Shown: positions 1 through 9,148, numbered from the stretch's first letter. The stretch: 64,000 nt of DNA from Acidimicrobiales bacterium (GCA_030830565.1 JAURMR010000043.1:62001-126000); one strand, 5' to 3'. Made by a program: numbers and translations. Notes: generated by a model not told the origin, from the letters alone.

Positions 1-2
1 AC

Positions 3-881
3 GAAGTCACGGTGTTCGATGCGCTGACCTATGCAGGCAACCTTTCAAGCCTCGCCGATGTCGCGAACGATGCTCGGTACTCGTTTGTGCAAGGTGATAT
101 CTGCGACCGTGACGCCGTCGCCGCAGCAATGACGGGCCACGACATGGTTGTCCACTTCGCCGCTGAAAGTCATGTCGATCGATCAATCGTTGATCCCGAC
201 ACGTTTGTGCGCACGAACTGCCTCGGAACCAATGTCATGTGCGATGTCGCGCGCAACACCGGAGTCGAGCGTTTCCTCCATATCTCGACTGATGAGGTGT
301 ACGGCTCGATCGACGACGGTTCATTCGTTGAAACGGATCGCCTTGGGCCCCGTTCTCCGTATTCATCCTCGAAAGCCGGATCGGATCTGATTGCGCTCTC
401 GTATCAGGAGACCTACGGACTGCCAGTTATCGTCACGCGATCATCGAACAACTTCGGTCCATTTCAGTTCCCTGAAAAAGTCATTCCGTTGTTTGTTACC
501 AACTTGCTTGATGGCAAGAAGGTTCCGCTGTACGGCGACGGTCTCAATGTCCGCGACTGGATCCATGTTCTTGATAACTGTGCTGGCGTTGACACTGTTC
601 TTCGCACGGGCACAATCGGCGAGATCTACAACATTGGTGGTGGCAACGAAACCACCAATCGTGAACTTACGTCGATGGTCCTTTCGAACATGGGCGTCGG
701 TGAAGAAATGGTCGAGTACGTGCAAGACCGTCTCGGCCACGACCGTCGCTATTCGATCGATTGTTCGAAGGCCAACGCTCTTGGTTGGAAGCCCTCTCGT
801 GATCTTGATGTTGCGATCGCTGAAACCGTCGAGTGGTACCGGGCCAATCGTGCCTGGTGGGAACCGCTGAAGGCTCGCTGA
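3..881 (+). CDS. rfbB: dTDP-glucose 4,6-dehydratase, 5' end outside the window
   Basis: Converts dTDP-glucose to dTDP-4-keto-6-deoxyglucose, the second step of dTDP-L-rhamnose synthesis, in the cytosol. The reading frame is open to the left edge, and the N-terminal Rossmann GxxGxxG is missing, so the gene starts upstream. The GTG at 12 lies inside the conserved strand VFDALTYAGN and is not a true start. Visible landmarks are HFAAESHVDRS, the STDEVYG catalytic segment, the SDR pair Y-x3-K in PYSSSKAG, and NNFGPFQ with the FPEKVIP stretch, all typical of RmlB. The next gene, rfbD, follows after one base, so the two are cotranscribed. Assignment is very secure; only the N-terminus is unseen. Confidence 0.96.
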   Translation, partial: EVTVFDALTYAGNLSSLADVANDARYSFVQGDICDRDAVAAAMTGHDMVVHFAAESHVDRSIVDPDTFVRTNCLGTNVMCDVARNTGVERFLHISTDEVYGSIDDGSFVETDRLGPRSPYSSSKAGSDLIALSYQETYGLPVIVTRSSNNFGPFQFPEKVIPLFVTNLLDGKKVPLYGDGLNVRDWIHVLDNCAGVDTVLRTGTIGEIYNIGGGNETTNRELTSMVLSNMGVGEEMVEYVQDRLGHDRRYSIDCSKANALGWKPSRDLDVAIAETVEWYRANRAWWEPLKAR

Positions 882-882
882 G

Positions 883-1737
883 GTGCGAGTACTGATCACT
901 GGTGCCGGTGGCCAGGTTGGCCACGAACTCGTGAGCGTTTTTGGTGCCGGTGGCCACGAGGTCGCTGGTTTTGATCATGCGAGCCTCGACATCACAAGCC
1001 GCGATGCGGTTCACGCAGCGATCGTCGAATTTCACCCGGATGCAATTGTGCATTCGGCAGCGTGGACAGCAGTTGATGCATGTGAGGCCGATCCCGATCG
1101 GGCCTATGCGGTGAATGCAATGGGAACCCGCTTCATCGCTGAGTCGGCTCGACTCGTGGACGCCGCGGTGCACTACATCTCCACCGATTACGTCTTCGAC
1201 GGCACCAAAGAATCGGCCTATGTCGAATGGGACCAAACAAATCCTCAATCGGTCTATGGCGCTTCGAAGCTTGCCGGTGAGCATGAACTCGGTGAGAACT
1301 CGTCGATCATTCGTACTTCATGGGTATGCGGTTTCCACGGGCCAAACATGGTGAAGACCATCCTTCGTATCGCAGCAGAACACGAGACGCTGTCGTTTGT
1401 TGATGATCAGCGCGGGTGTCCCACATTTGCTGACGACCTTGCTGCGATGATCGCTCAACTCGTAGTTGAGCGGCGGACAGGTATTTTCCATGTGACCAAC
1501 GCTGGCCCAGTCAGTTGGTATGAATTTGCGCGCGAGGTTCTCCTGGCAAGCGGGCAGGACCCTGACCGTGTGCTGCCAGTCGCTACTGCGGATCTTCAAC
1601 CGCCGCGTCCGGCGCCCCGTCCTGCAAATTCGGTACTTGACCACGCTGCACTTCGTTTGTCAGGTATCGACACTATGGCCGATTTCCGCGATCCATTGCG
1701 TCGTTTAGTGGCAGCGCTTGGCGAGGTGACGAACTAA
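883..1737 (+). CDS. rfbD: dTDP-4-dehydrorhamnose reductase
   Basis: Last step of dTDP-L-rhamnose synthesis, reducing dTDP-4-keto-L-rhamnose with NAD(P)H. The 284 residues match the family length. The N-terminal nucleotide-binding loop GAGGQVG is at residues 7-13, AAWTAVDACE and STDYVFDG follow, and the catalytic Y-x3-K is in SVYGASK near residue 125. PTFADDLA is also RmlD-like. It starts at GTG, one base after the rfbB stop, which supports translational coupling. The gene ends facing the minus-strand methyltransferase with 17 bp between stops. RmlA and RmlC are not in the window. Confidence 0.96.
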   Translation: MRVLITGAGGQVGHELVSVFGAGGHEVAGFDHASLDITSRDAVHAAIVEFHPDAIVHSAAWTAVDACEADPDRAYAVNAMGTRFIAESARLVDAAVHYISTDYVFDGTKESAYVEWDQTNPQSVYGASKLAGEHELGENSSIIRTSWVCGFHGPNMVKTILRIAAEHETLSFVDDQRGCPTFADDLAAMIAQLVVERRTGIFHVTNAGPVSWYEFAREVLLASGQDPDRVLPVATADLQPPRPAPRPANSVLDHAALRLSGIDTMADFRDPLRRLVAALGEVTN

Positions 1738-1754
1738 CGCAGTGTGTTCGCTGG

Positions 1755-2504
1755 CTAGCGACGTGCCAGCCACATACCTGACATCAGCGGTGGAATGACA
1801 ACCGGTTGACCGCTCCATGGCATTTCCGGAACGCCCAGCTCGGGGCATGGAGTGAGACGTTCGATTGATGAGAAGCCGCTTGCCAGAACGGTCCGCTCAA
1901 AATCTTCGGCACCCCAGGTTCGGAAGGCAATAGTGAGTCCATCTCCTCCATGGATCTCGGGGTCAGGGTCAACGTGTGATGCACCGGTCGAATCGGTCCA
2001 GTGGAGTTCACCGTTCACCATTGACCAATCAGTGATGTCTGGGTAGTACTCGTCGGTGCCGCCATTGCTCACAGGCACAGAGACCATCGCAACGCCCCCG
2101 GGTCGCAGGAACGAAGCGAGCGACACGATTGCACGATCGGGTGATGGCGGAACATGTTCAAGGACGTCGGAACAAATCACGAAGTCGTACAGGCCAGTCA
2201 GGGTCTCCGGTGGATTGAGTAAGTCGATGACCGGATGTACGTCAAGTTGCGAATTCGAATAGTTGAAACAGCGACGAAAGAACTTTGCCATTTCTGGGTT
2301 GTCGCTGATGCCAAGACCATGGCGGCGATCGTCGGGCTCAAGTTCAAGCATCGGACGGGGCTCAATCCCGAGGCCCTGCATAACGAGTAGTGCTGTAGCG
2401 CGTGTTCGCCAACTTGAACCGCAGCGTGGGCAGGTCTCGCCTTCTCGAATGGGCTGAGAAAGGACCACGTCGCGATGGCCGCACAGAACACAACTCGGGA
2501 TCAT
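1755..2504 (-). CDS. SAM-dependent methyltransferase with N-terminal zinc-ribbon-like motif
   Basis: Class I SAM methyltransferase of 249 residues. An N-terminal CxxC-x16-CxxC (Cys 5, 8, 25, 28) looks like a small zinc ribbon. The acidic SAM-strand region is around LELEPDD (residues 53-59), and the post-motif CSDVLEHV (111-118) followed by FLRPGG is the Methyltransf_11 signature. Substrate is not visible. It sits between rhamnose and glycosyltransferase genes, so methylation of a sugar or glycan is a reasonable inference. The ATG at 2504 has a TACTAT box 6 nt upstream and no Shine-Dalgarno site, suggesting a leaderless transcript divergent from the gene at 2609. Confidence 0.8.
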   Translation of the reverse strand: MIPSCVLCGHRDVVLSQPIREGETCPRCGSSWRTRATALLVMQGLGIEPRPMLELEPDDRRHGLGISDNPEMAKFFRRCFNYSNSQLDVHPVIDLLNPPETLTGLYDFVICSDVLEHVPPSPDRAIVSLASFLRPGGVAMVSVPVSNGGTDEYYPDITDWSMVNGELHWTDSTGASHVDPDPEIHGGDGLTIAFRTWGAEDFERTVLASGFSSIERLTPCPELGVPEMPWSGQPVVIPPLMSGMWLARR

Positions 2505-2510
2505 TTGCGA

Positions 2511-2516
2511 ATAGTA
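2511..2516 (-). promoter_or_regulatory. Candidate -10 box of the methyltransferase gene
   Basis: TACTAT read on the minus strand, 6 nt before the ATG at 2504. The spacing fits a leaderless transcript. Confidence 0.5.
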
Positions 2517-2551
2517 GACCCGGCGTACTCAGTCAACAGTTGATCGACCGA

Positions 2552-2557
2552 TAGTCT
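2552..2557 (+). promoter_or_regulatory. Candidate -10 box for the 2609 gene
   Basis: TAGTCT lies 51 nt before the TTG start at 2609. The transcript would carry a leader of about 45 nt including the GGGGGAG Shine-Dalgarno at 2594-2600. No convincing -35 was seen. Confidence 0.35.
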
Positions 2558-2608
2558 TGCGAGGCCGAGTAGTGCGTCGTTGACGTTTGGTGTGGGGGAG
2601 TTTTTAAG

Positions 2609-4747
2609 TTGGTAGGTAAGCGATGGACTCGCGGAAGATCTCCCCATTCAGAGTCATCAACACGTGTGCGACAGTCGAAGCTTGTGTGCGAGCCTTGGTA
2701 CCGGGACACCTACATCGGATCGGATGAAATCGCTGTCGACTCGACAACGCACTTCCTTGAGCGCTCGCTAGGTGACGTTGTCGATCCAACGCCGCTGTTC
2801 GACGGACATTGGTACCGCACCATTCATGGGCTGCACTCCGTTGTCGACCCCCTCGATCATTACCTCACGACAGGCGCTTCTTTAGGTCTTGATCCGAGTC
2901 CCGTCTTCGATTCCATTTGGTATCTCCGTCAGGTGGGAGACATTGCCGATGGGATGACAGCGCTTGAGCATTATCTGAGCACCGGCGGCTATGGCGGTAT
3001 CGATCCTCACCCTTTGTTTTCAACCGCGTGGTACCTGCAGCAGGTCGAGACTGACCTCGAGGGACTCACACCACTGGAGCACTACCTCGCCTTCGGATGG
3101 CGAAGGAATCTGGACCCGTGCGAGCTCTTCAGCGCGAACGGGTATCTCCATCGCAATCCAGATGTTGCTGCAGGAGGCGTCAATCCATTTGTCCATTATT
3201 TGAAGTTCGGATCGAGCGAAGGGCGCGAAGGTACTCACCTTTGGACCGAAGCCGAATACCGCGAATGGTTTGCTGACGATGTTCTCGTGCAGCGCCTCGG
3301 CTCGTTGGCTCATTTCCGCCAGGTGGCGGGTCCCGGTGGAAAGAAAATTCTCGCTGATCCTGTGATCGACCGGGTCGCACAACTGCGGGTCTCGCTCAAT
3401 GTGCAGGCCAATCGAGTACTTCGAACAACTCCCGGCGGGGAGCGTCCACCATGGATCGACTGGTCGGCACGCTTGGGCGCGCTTGAATTTCCTGTTTGTA
3501 CTGAGCCGACAATCGCCGTGGTCGTTGCAGGCAGGGGACACAACGCGTTGAGAACACTCGAAACGCTTTCGTCCTCGTCATTACACCAGCAGGTTGAAGT
3601 TGTTTTCGTGAGTAATAAACCTTTCGCTGAACCAATTGCTGGTCTCCGAGCTATCGATGCAAATCCAATCGATTTGCACGCAGTGTGGACTGCAGCACTT
3701 TCGGTGACGACGGCTCCGTACATTGTGTTTCTGGATAGTGCCATCGACGTAAGTCCCGAGTGGCTTGATTCGCTTATGAATCGCATGAAACCGGGTGTTG
3801 GAATTGTCGCGTCGATGATCGTCGGCGATGACCTCAGTCTCCAAGAGGCTGGTCGTGCAATCCTTGACGATGGTGCCGTTGTACGGATTGGTGCTGACGA
3901 CCGCGTTGGACGATGGATGTACGGGGTGGAGCGAGAGATCGACTCTTGCTCTCCTTATGGCTGTCTCGTTCGTCGTTCGCTACTTGAGGAGTGGCTCTCT
4001 TCTACGAAATCGGCGCCTTTTGAAGTAGCGGGAGAGTTGCTCTCGTCGTTTGTGCGCGGCAGAGGTGAAACGGTTGTGTTTGCGCCGCGATCGGTTCTTG
4101 TGGAGCGTTTTGCCATCGATGTCAGGTCTCGGGCGGATTCGTCGCCGCTCGTTGAGCAATTGCGCCGGAGAGATCGGCGGAGCGGTCCGCACGTTCTCGT
4201 TGTTGTTCAAAGTGTTGCATCGCCCGACGGAGTCGCGGGTTCGACACTTGGACAGAAACTCCTCGAGGACTTGGTTGTATCGGGTCGGATTGTCCACGTG
4301 CTTCCTTCGGACGGTCGACGCGTGCAGCCTCAAACCGAAAATCTTGAGGACCGGGGAATCGAAGTTATCGATGCGCCGCTCGGATCAGAGGAATTGCTGG
4401 CGTTTGTGCGATCACTTCGGGGCCGACTTGAGTTTGTTCTCGTCGCTGATCCACTTGCTGCCGTTCGGTGGGCGAGTTTCCTGCTCGAACATCTTGGCGA
4501 TATCCCGTTGGTGTATGACGCTACGAATGTGGACCTCACCGATGAGCGAAATCGGTTGATGGAAGTGCCGATCGCCCGAATCTCGGATGTTGTACTCGCT
4601 GATTCCAGCGACAAGATTTCATCGCTTCAACGTCGAGTCGGATCGCCACTTGCGTCGGTGGTTGCGCTCTCAGACGACCAAGCGAAATCCTCGCACTCAT
4701 CGTTGGATGCACTCTTCGAGGCGATTAGCGCCGTAAACAAGCCCTAG
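2609..4747 (+). CDS. Chimeric repeat protein with degenerate GT-A and partial GT-B-like domains
   Basis: A 712-residue protein I cannot assign to a named family. Residues 59-207 hold about four tandem repeats of 36-37 residues. Each begins D-P-x-x-x-F, has W-Y or G-Y about nine residues into the unit, and then H-Y-L-x-x-G. The unit starts are near residues 59, 95, 132 and 169. Residues about 300-480 look like a GT2 (GT-A) fold, but the usual acidic metal motif is replaced by LDSAIDV. From about 527 a Rossmann-like segment resembles the N-terminal half of a GT-B enzyme and the protein stops before a second half. No signal peptide or membrane segment is seen, so it is probably cytosolic. The TTG start is chosen because GGGGGAG sits 8 nt upstream. 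The neighbours are glycan genes. It may be a scaffold or an inactive glycosyltransferase. Confidence 0.75.
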   Translation: MVGKRWTRGRSPHSESSTRVRQSKLVCEPWYRDTYIGSDEIAVDSTTHFLERSLGDVVDPTPLFDGHWYRTIHGLHSVVDPLDHYLTTGASLGLDPSPVFDSIWYLRQVGDIADGMTALEHYLSTGGYGGIDPHPLFSTAWYLQQVETDLEGLTPLEHYLAFGWRRNLDPCELFSANGYLHRNPDVAAGGVNPFVHYLKFGSSEGREGTHLWTEAEYREWFADDVLVQRLGSLAHFRQVAGPGGKKILADPVIDRVAQLRVSLNVQANRVLRTTPGGERPPWIDWSARLGALEFPVCTEPTIAVVVAGRGHNALRTLETLSSSSLHQQVEVVFVSNKPFAEPIAGLRAIDANPIDLHAVWTAALSVTTAPYIVFLDSAIDVSPEWLDSLMNRMKPGVGIVASMIVGDDLSLQEAGRAILDDGAVVRIGADDRVGRWMYGVEREIDSCSPYGCLVRRSLLEEWLSSTKSAPFEVAGELLSSFVRGRGETVVFAPRSVLVERFAIDVRSRADSSPLVEQLRRRDRRSGPHVLVVVQSVASPDGVAGSTLGQKLLEDLVVSGRIVHVLPSDGRRVQPQTENLEDRGIEVIDAPLGSEELLAFVRSLRGRLEFVLVADPLAAVRWASFLLEHLGDIPLVYDATNVDLTDERNRLMEVPIARISDVVLADSSDKISSLQRRVGSPLASVVALSDDQAKSSHSSLDALFEAISAVNKP

Positions 4748-4782
4748 AACTGAGGCTCTGCCGACGGCGAAGTGGGGCGGTC

Positions 4783-4788
4783 TAGCCT
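4783..4788 (+). promoter_or_regulatory. Candidate -10 box of the 4798 glycosyltransferase gene
   Basis: TAGCCT, 9 nt before the ATG at 4798, with no Shine-Dalgarno site between them. Confidence 0.5.
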
Positions 4789-4797
4789 TTCACTTCC

Positions 4798-6198
4798 ATG
4801 GTGCCGGCTTCTTCTCTCCCGCTCGTGCGGGTCGTGCTTCTCGATTACAACGGCGGCCACACCATCGTTGACGCAATCGAAGCCGTTACGAAAACCCAGT
4901 GGCCCGCAGATCGTCTTGAAATCGTTTGTGTCGACAACGGTTCAACCGACGGAAGCCTCGAAGAAATCGAACGTCGGTTCCCGTCGGTCGTGACGATGCG
5001 AAACGGCAGGAATCTCGGATTCCCTGGGAACAACGTTGCAATGCGCGAGCTTGACGATGTCGACTTCGTGGCGCTCGTGAATAGTGACGCACTGGTAGAG
5101 CCAAACTGGCTGGCACCTTTGGTCGGACGTGCGGACACCGACAAAGGAATCGGCGCCGTTTGTCCGAAGATTCTCCTTGCCGATCGCTTCATTGAGTTAA
5201 GCGTCTCGATCAAGGGTGGTGAGGACCAAACATCGAACGCGGTGGTTCTTCGTGGAGTTTCAGTCAACGGTCGTGATGTTTTCTCTAGGACGCATGTTGC
5301 GAACGGCGGAGGACGATCAGCTGGCCGTGATGGAATTTTCGAATGGCTTTCAGATAGTTCGGTCATCCGTATACCCGTCGATCTCGATGAGATGACTGCA
5401 ACGGGAGCGGCAGACGTCGTTATCGACCTTGCGGCGATCGAGAGCTGCGTCGTTTCGCTGGATGGCCGCAAGGGAATCGAGCGTGCAGTTGCGGCTGGAG
5501 ATCGACTGTCTCTGCCGATGTCTCTCTACCATGAGCCAGTCGATGTCGTGAACAACGTTGGTTCCTGGCTTGATGAAATGTGGATTGGACACGAACGCGG
5601 TCTCTATCAAGTTGATCGAGGCCAATATGACTATGCAGTCGATGTTGGAACTTGGTGTGGTGCGGCAGTCCTGCTGCGGGCGAGTTTTCTCGCTGACGTA
5701 GGGGTTTTCGAAGAGAGTTTCTTTCTCTATTACGAAGACACTGATCTTGCGGTGCGTGGTCGGGGGAGAGGCTGGCGGTTTGTCCTTGAACCAGCCAGTG
5801 TTGTGCGCCACATTCACTCGGCTTCCACGATCGAAGGCTCAGCGGTCGCTGCACACCACATTGAGCGCAACCGGTTACTTCTCGTTGCGCGTCATGGTTC
5901 ACTTTCTGAAGTCATCCGGGAATTTGTTCGCTTCCCACTCAGCACGGTTGGCTATGCGCGTGTTGCGATCACGCGAGCAGTGCAATTCCGTCGGAGCCCC
6001 GACTTGGTAATTGTGGGCCGGAGGATTCGGTCGTGGTTCGCGGCGTTAAAGATGTTGCCCGCCACGCTTGCGGCGAGACGTGTCCTCGAAGCGCGTCGAT
6101 ATGTCTCGCGGAATGAATTGCGAATTCAACTGGCACTTGGCTCAAGCGATAGTGCTTCCGGGGCTGAGAATGATGGTGGACTACAATCTGAGTCGTGA
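4798..6198 (+). CDS. Family 2 glycosyltransferase with a large internal insertion
   Basis: Inverting GT-A glycosyltransferase, 466 residues, probably cytosolic and using an NDP-sugar. The N-terminal LLDYNGG and CVDNGSTDGS (near residue 47) form the nucleotide-binding start. NSDALVEPNW (about 94) is the metal-binding DxD-equivalent, and YYEDTDL with an upstream GAAVLLR is the acceptor-side signature. Between about residues 131 and 284 there is an extra stretch of roughly 150 residues, rich in V, I, D and G, that interrupts the normal fold and may be a small beta domain. The C-terminus is basic with an amphipathic segment. The gene overlaps the next by 4 bp (GTGA), indicating an operon with the membrane protein. 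The sugar specificity is not visible; rhamnosyltransferase-like is a guess. Confidence 0.87.
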   Translation: MVPASSLPLVRVVLLDYNGGHTIVDAIEAVTKTQWPADRLEIVCVDNGSTDGSLEEIERRFPSVVTMRNGRNLGFPGNNVAMRELDDVDFVALVNSDALVEPNWLAPLVGRADTDKGIGAVCPKILLADRFIELSVSIKGGEDQTSNAVVLRGVSVNGRDVFSRTHVANGGGRSAGRDGIFEWLSDSSVIRIPVDLDEMTATGAADVVIDLAAIESCVVSLDGRKGIERAVAAGDRLSLPMSLYHEPVDVVNNVGSWLDEMWIGHERGLYQVDRGQYDYAVDVGTWCGAAVLLRASFLADVGVFEESFFLYYEDTDLAVRGRGRGWRFVLEPASVVRHIHSASTIEGSAVAAHHIERNRLLLVARHGSLSEVIREFVRFPLSTVGYARVAITRAVQFRRSPDLVIVGRRIRSWFAALKMLPATLAARRVLEARRYVSRNELRIQLALGSSDSASGAENDGGLQSES

Positions 6199-8261
6199 CA
6201 ACGCCGAACAAGCAGGCCGCGGGCCGGATTCCGAGCGGCAGCGTCAGCGTTCCGGTTTGGTCGAAACTTCAGTCGCAGATTCATCAAGCATTTGATTTTG
6301 GGAAGTCGAATCGTCGTTTTTTGATTTTCCCAGCTGTTGTTTTCGCTGCGCTCTTTCTCTTCACGGCACTCGGGATTTCTGGATCCTCCAGCCCGCTTCT
6401 GGCGAAAGACGCCGGGAGTAGCGACACCGTCATCATCGGCATTCCCCGATCAATTCGATCCGACGAGTGGATTGTCCATACGCCAATGGTGGTCTCGCAG
6501 GTTGAGAACGGTCAGCCTCGCTATGGCAATGTCGGTGTGGGATCACATGACATGTCCGTGCTTTCGGACCTACCTGTTGCTGACTGGACTCGAATTTTCC
6601 ATCCGAATCATTGGGCGTATGGGATTCTTCCCATCAACAACGCCCACGCATTCGATTGGTGGTCGATTGCTGCGGGCCTGCTTCTCGGGACGTACGCCTT
6701 TCTGCTGGCGGTGCTTGGCTCTCTTCGTTGGTCAATCGTCGGGGCGATTGCGCTCTATGGATCGCCTTTCCTGCATTGGTGGTACACGGGCTCGACGTTT
6801 GGCTCGATTGGGTGGATGGCGTTCGCCGGAGCGTGCCTCCTGCTCGCTGTGACGTCATCGGGGCGAAGGCGCATCGTTGTCGCGTTACTCGCTTCTTATT
6901 TTCTGACATGTTTCGCCCTCAACCTCTATCCGCCGTTTCAGATCGCGGCAGGAATCGGCGTTGGAATCGTTACTGCTGGGGCACTTTGGCCGCGATGGCG
7001 TGAAGGGTTGGCGACGCTTCGGTCCATCATCACTGCTGTCGTCATTGCCGTCGGTGTGGCACTCGTTCCGATCGGAGCATTTTTGGTCACTCGTAGGCCA
7101 GCCATGCACGCGATCTCACAAACTGTCTACCCCGGGGCTCGGGTCGTATCAGGCGGAGAACTTCCGTGGCACCAGTTATTTTCGAGTTGGTTCGGGCTGA
7201 ATTACGTAACGAATGGCTCAAACCTACGTGGTGTGATCTTTCCCAATGAGTCTGAGGGATCCTCGTTCCTCCTTCTGGGCGTCCTGTTGCTCGTTCCACT
7301 CCCACTCGTTTGGAGATTCATTGCTCCACTGGGGGACCGTCTCCGTGGGGTCATCATCGCATCGACCATCGCGATGGCTCTTTTCCTCACGCAGATGTTT
7401 GTTGGACTTCCCTCCATCGTCGCAAAGCTGACGTTTCTTTCGATTGTTCCTGAGCGGCGAGCGTTGATTGGCCTCGGTTTCGCGTCGATGATGCTCATCG
7501 TTGCAGTCGGATCTTCGCTTGAACGGTTGTCGGTTCCGACTCTTGCCCGCAGGTTCGCTGGCGTCGTTTTGGTGATGGCATCTGCAGCTGGTGTGATTGG
7601 TCTCGCTCAGGATTTTCGCGCGGTAGACGCGCCCGTCGGAAATAAAATGATTGCGGTGGCACTTCTGGCTGCTGTTGGAATCGGAGCGTTGTACTTCTGG
7701 CGTCCGTTCGTGTCGGTTTGCCTCATTGCTGCGTTCGGGCTCGTTGTTTCATTGCCAGCGAATCCGCTCGTCAACGGGTTGTCCCAAACTCGAGACTCTG
7801 CAGTCGTGTCGATGGCCAGAGAACTTGCGGCTGAACCCGGAGAAACTGGAGCCTGGATTGGGGAGACGTATTTCATCGCGTCGATGCTTACGGCCGCAGG
7901 GGTTCAGAATCTGAGCGGCGTGAACTTGTATCCAAACGTCCCAGCGTGGGAACTCATTGATCCGGATCACGAGTACGAAAACGAGTGGAATCGCTATTCG
8001 CAGGCTGTCTGGTCATTCGACACGTCCTCGAAGGCTCCGGTCGTGAGGCTCATTCAGGCCGACATGATCGAAGTCATCATCAATCCTTGTGACCCGGTGC
8101 TCGACAAATTCAATGTTCGCCACCTTGTGACCCCTTGGCGGATGCAGGGATCGTGTCTCAGTTCGCCCACCGAGGTCGTTGGCCCTGATGGAGTTCCGGC
8201 GTATTTCTACGAACGAAACCCCGTTGGAACGCCTTCCACGGAGGGCTGGGAGGTCCGATGA
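6195..8261 (+). CDS. Polytopic membrane protein, GT-C-like, function unknown
   Basis: 688 residues with a hydrophilic N-terminus, a first membrane segment near residues 40-60, a long extracytoplasmic loop and roughly ten or more further hydrophobic segments. The first loop holds RSIRSDEWIVHTP and many conserved-looking W, H and D residues, and the C-terminal soluble part is about 150 residues. This topology (a first helix, an acidic loop, many helices, then a soluble tail) resembles GT-C lipid-linked sugar transferases, but I do not recognise a named family. It starts at GTG with a 4-bp overlap with the upstream GT2 gene and lies just before the Wzm/Wzt exporter. A role in modifying or assembling the exported glycan at the membrane is an inference. 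Confidence 0.8.
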   Translation: MTTPNKQAAGRIPSGSVSVPVWSKLQSQIHQAFDFGKSNRRFLIFPAVVFAALFLFTALGISGSSSPLLAKDAGSSDTVIIGIPRSIRSDEWIVHTPMVVSQVENGQPRYGNVGVGSHDMSVLSDLPVADWTRIFHPNHWAYGILPINNAHAFDWWSIAAGLLLGTYAFLLAVLGSLRWSIVGAIALYGSPFLHWWYTGSTFGSIGWMAFAGACLLLAVTSSGRRRIVVALLASYFLTCFALNLYPPFQIAAGIGVGIVTAGALWPRWREGLATLRSIITAVVIAVGVALVPIGAFLVTRRPAMHAISQTVYPGARVVSGGELPWHQLFSSWFGLNYVTNGSNLRGVIFPNESEGSSFLLLGVLLLVPLPLVWRFIAPLGDRLRGVIIASTIAMALFLTQMFVGLPSIVAKLTFLSIVPERRALIGLGFASMMLIVAVGSSLERLSVPTLARRFAGVVLVMASAAGVIGLAQDFRAVDAPVGNKMIAVALLAAVGIGALYFWRPFVSVCLIAAFGLVVSLPANPLVNGLSQTRDSAVVSMARELAAEPGETGAWIGETYFIASMLTAAGVQNLSGVNLYPNVPAWELIDPDHEYENEWNRYSQAVWSFDTSSKAPVVRLIQADMIEVIINPCDPVLDKFNVRHLVTPWRMQGSCLSSPTEVVGPDGVPAYFYERNPVGTPSTEGWEVR

Positions 8262-8279
8262 CCTCGAGAACCCCCCTGC

Positions 8280-8285
8280 TAGCCT
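8280..8285 (+). promoter_or_regulatory. Candidate -10 box for the wzm-wzt operon
   Basis: TAGCCT, 58 nt before the TTG start of wzm, in the 82-bp gap after the membrane-protein gene. The gap also carries GGAAGAG before the start, consistent with a leadered transcript. Confidence 0.35.
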
Positions 8286-8343
8286 TTTTCTCTCCCGCAT
8301 TCCCGCGTTTTGATGTTCGACACAAGAGTGGAAGAGCCAAGCC

Positions 8344-9147
8344 TTGAAGTCAGTCAAAGAACTTTGGGCCTATCGCAGCTTGATCTACAACCTGGCCCAG
8401 CGGGAGCTGAGAGCACGGTACAAGAAGAGTCTTTTGGGGTGGGTCTGGTCGCTTCTGAACCCCGCCTCGGTACTTGCGGTGTACACCCTCGTCTTCGGCT
8501 ATTTCTTTGACAGCCCTGCTCCGGTCGCAGGTAATGGTCACACAACAGTCTTCGCGCTCTATCTCTTTGCTGGCCTCTGGGTCTGGAACTGCTTTAACGG
8601 CACCGTCCTTGGTTCCATCGCTGCGTTGCAGTCATCTGGTCCGCTCCTGAACAAGGTCTATTTCCCACCAGCGTGTCCAGCGCTTGCCAACACCATCACG
8701 GTGCTCCTTCAGACCATGATCGAGGCAGGAATTCTGCTGTTCATCATGATCTTGCTCGGCAATGTTGGCTGGATGCTCATTCTCTTCCCGCTCTTGGTGT
8801 TGTGCATCACGCTTTTTTCTGTGGGTGTTGGACTTGCGTTGAGCGTGTACAACGTCTTCTATCGCGACGTCAGTTATCTCGTGACGATCGGCATGAATGT
8901 CCTGTTCTACGCGACACCGATCATCTACTCGATCACACTCGTGGAAAGGAAGAGCGAGACTCTGGCGCGAATCATGGAATTGAATCCCATCGCCCAGTAC
9001 GTGCAGTGGTCGCGCGACATTTTTTATGGACTGACGCTCCCCAGCACGGCGTCGCTCATTGTCGTTCCGTTGGCGTCATTTGCGATCTTCGTCCTTGGAT
9101 TGTTTATCTTCAATCGCAAGTCCCGAGACATTGCGCAGGAGTTGTGA
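8344..9147 (+). CDS. wzm: ABC-2 type polysaccharide export permease
   Basis: Membrane subunit of an ABC transporter that moves a completed polysaccharide across the cytoplasmic membrane. 267 residues with about six hydrophobic segments. The N-terminal cytosolic RELRARYKKSLLGWVWSLLNP is the ABC2_membrane entry signature of Wzm/TagG-type permeases, and NPIAQYVQWSRDIFYG is also typical. The start is TTG, preceded by GGAAGAG about 8 nt upstream; no better start exists in frame. The ATPase gene follows with its own start one base after the wzm stop, so the two form a transporter pair. TagG-like (teichoic acid) function cannot be excluded on sequence alone. Confidence 0.92.
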   Translation: MKSVKELWAYRSLIYNLAQRELRARYKKSLLGWVWSLLNPASVLAVYTLVFGYFFDSPAPVAGNGHTTVFALYLFAGLWVWNCFNGTVLGSIAALQSSGPLLNKVYFPPACPALANTITVLLQTMIEAGILLFIMILLGNVGWMLILFPLLVLCITLFSVGVGLALSVYNVFYRDVSYLVTIGMNVLFYATPIIYSITLVERKSETLARIMELNPIAQYVQWSRDIFYGLTLPSTASLIVVPLASFAIFVLGLFIFNRKSRDIAQEL

Positions 9148-9148
9148 C

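Noticed and set aside
9059-9148. Longer N-terminus of Wzt starting at 9059
   Set aside because: It would lie inside wzm. The GTG at 9149 has AGGAG 7 nt upstream and gives a normal Wzt N-terminus.
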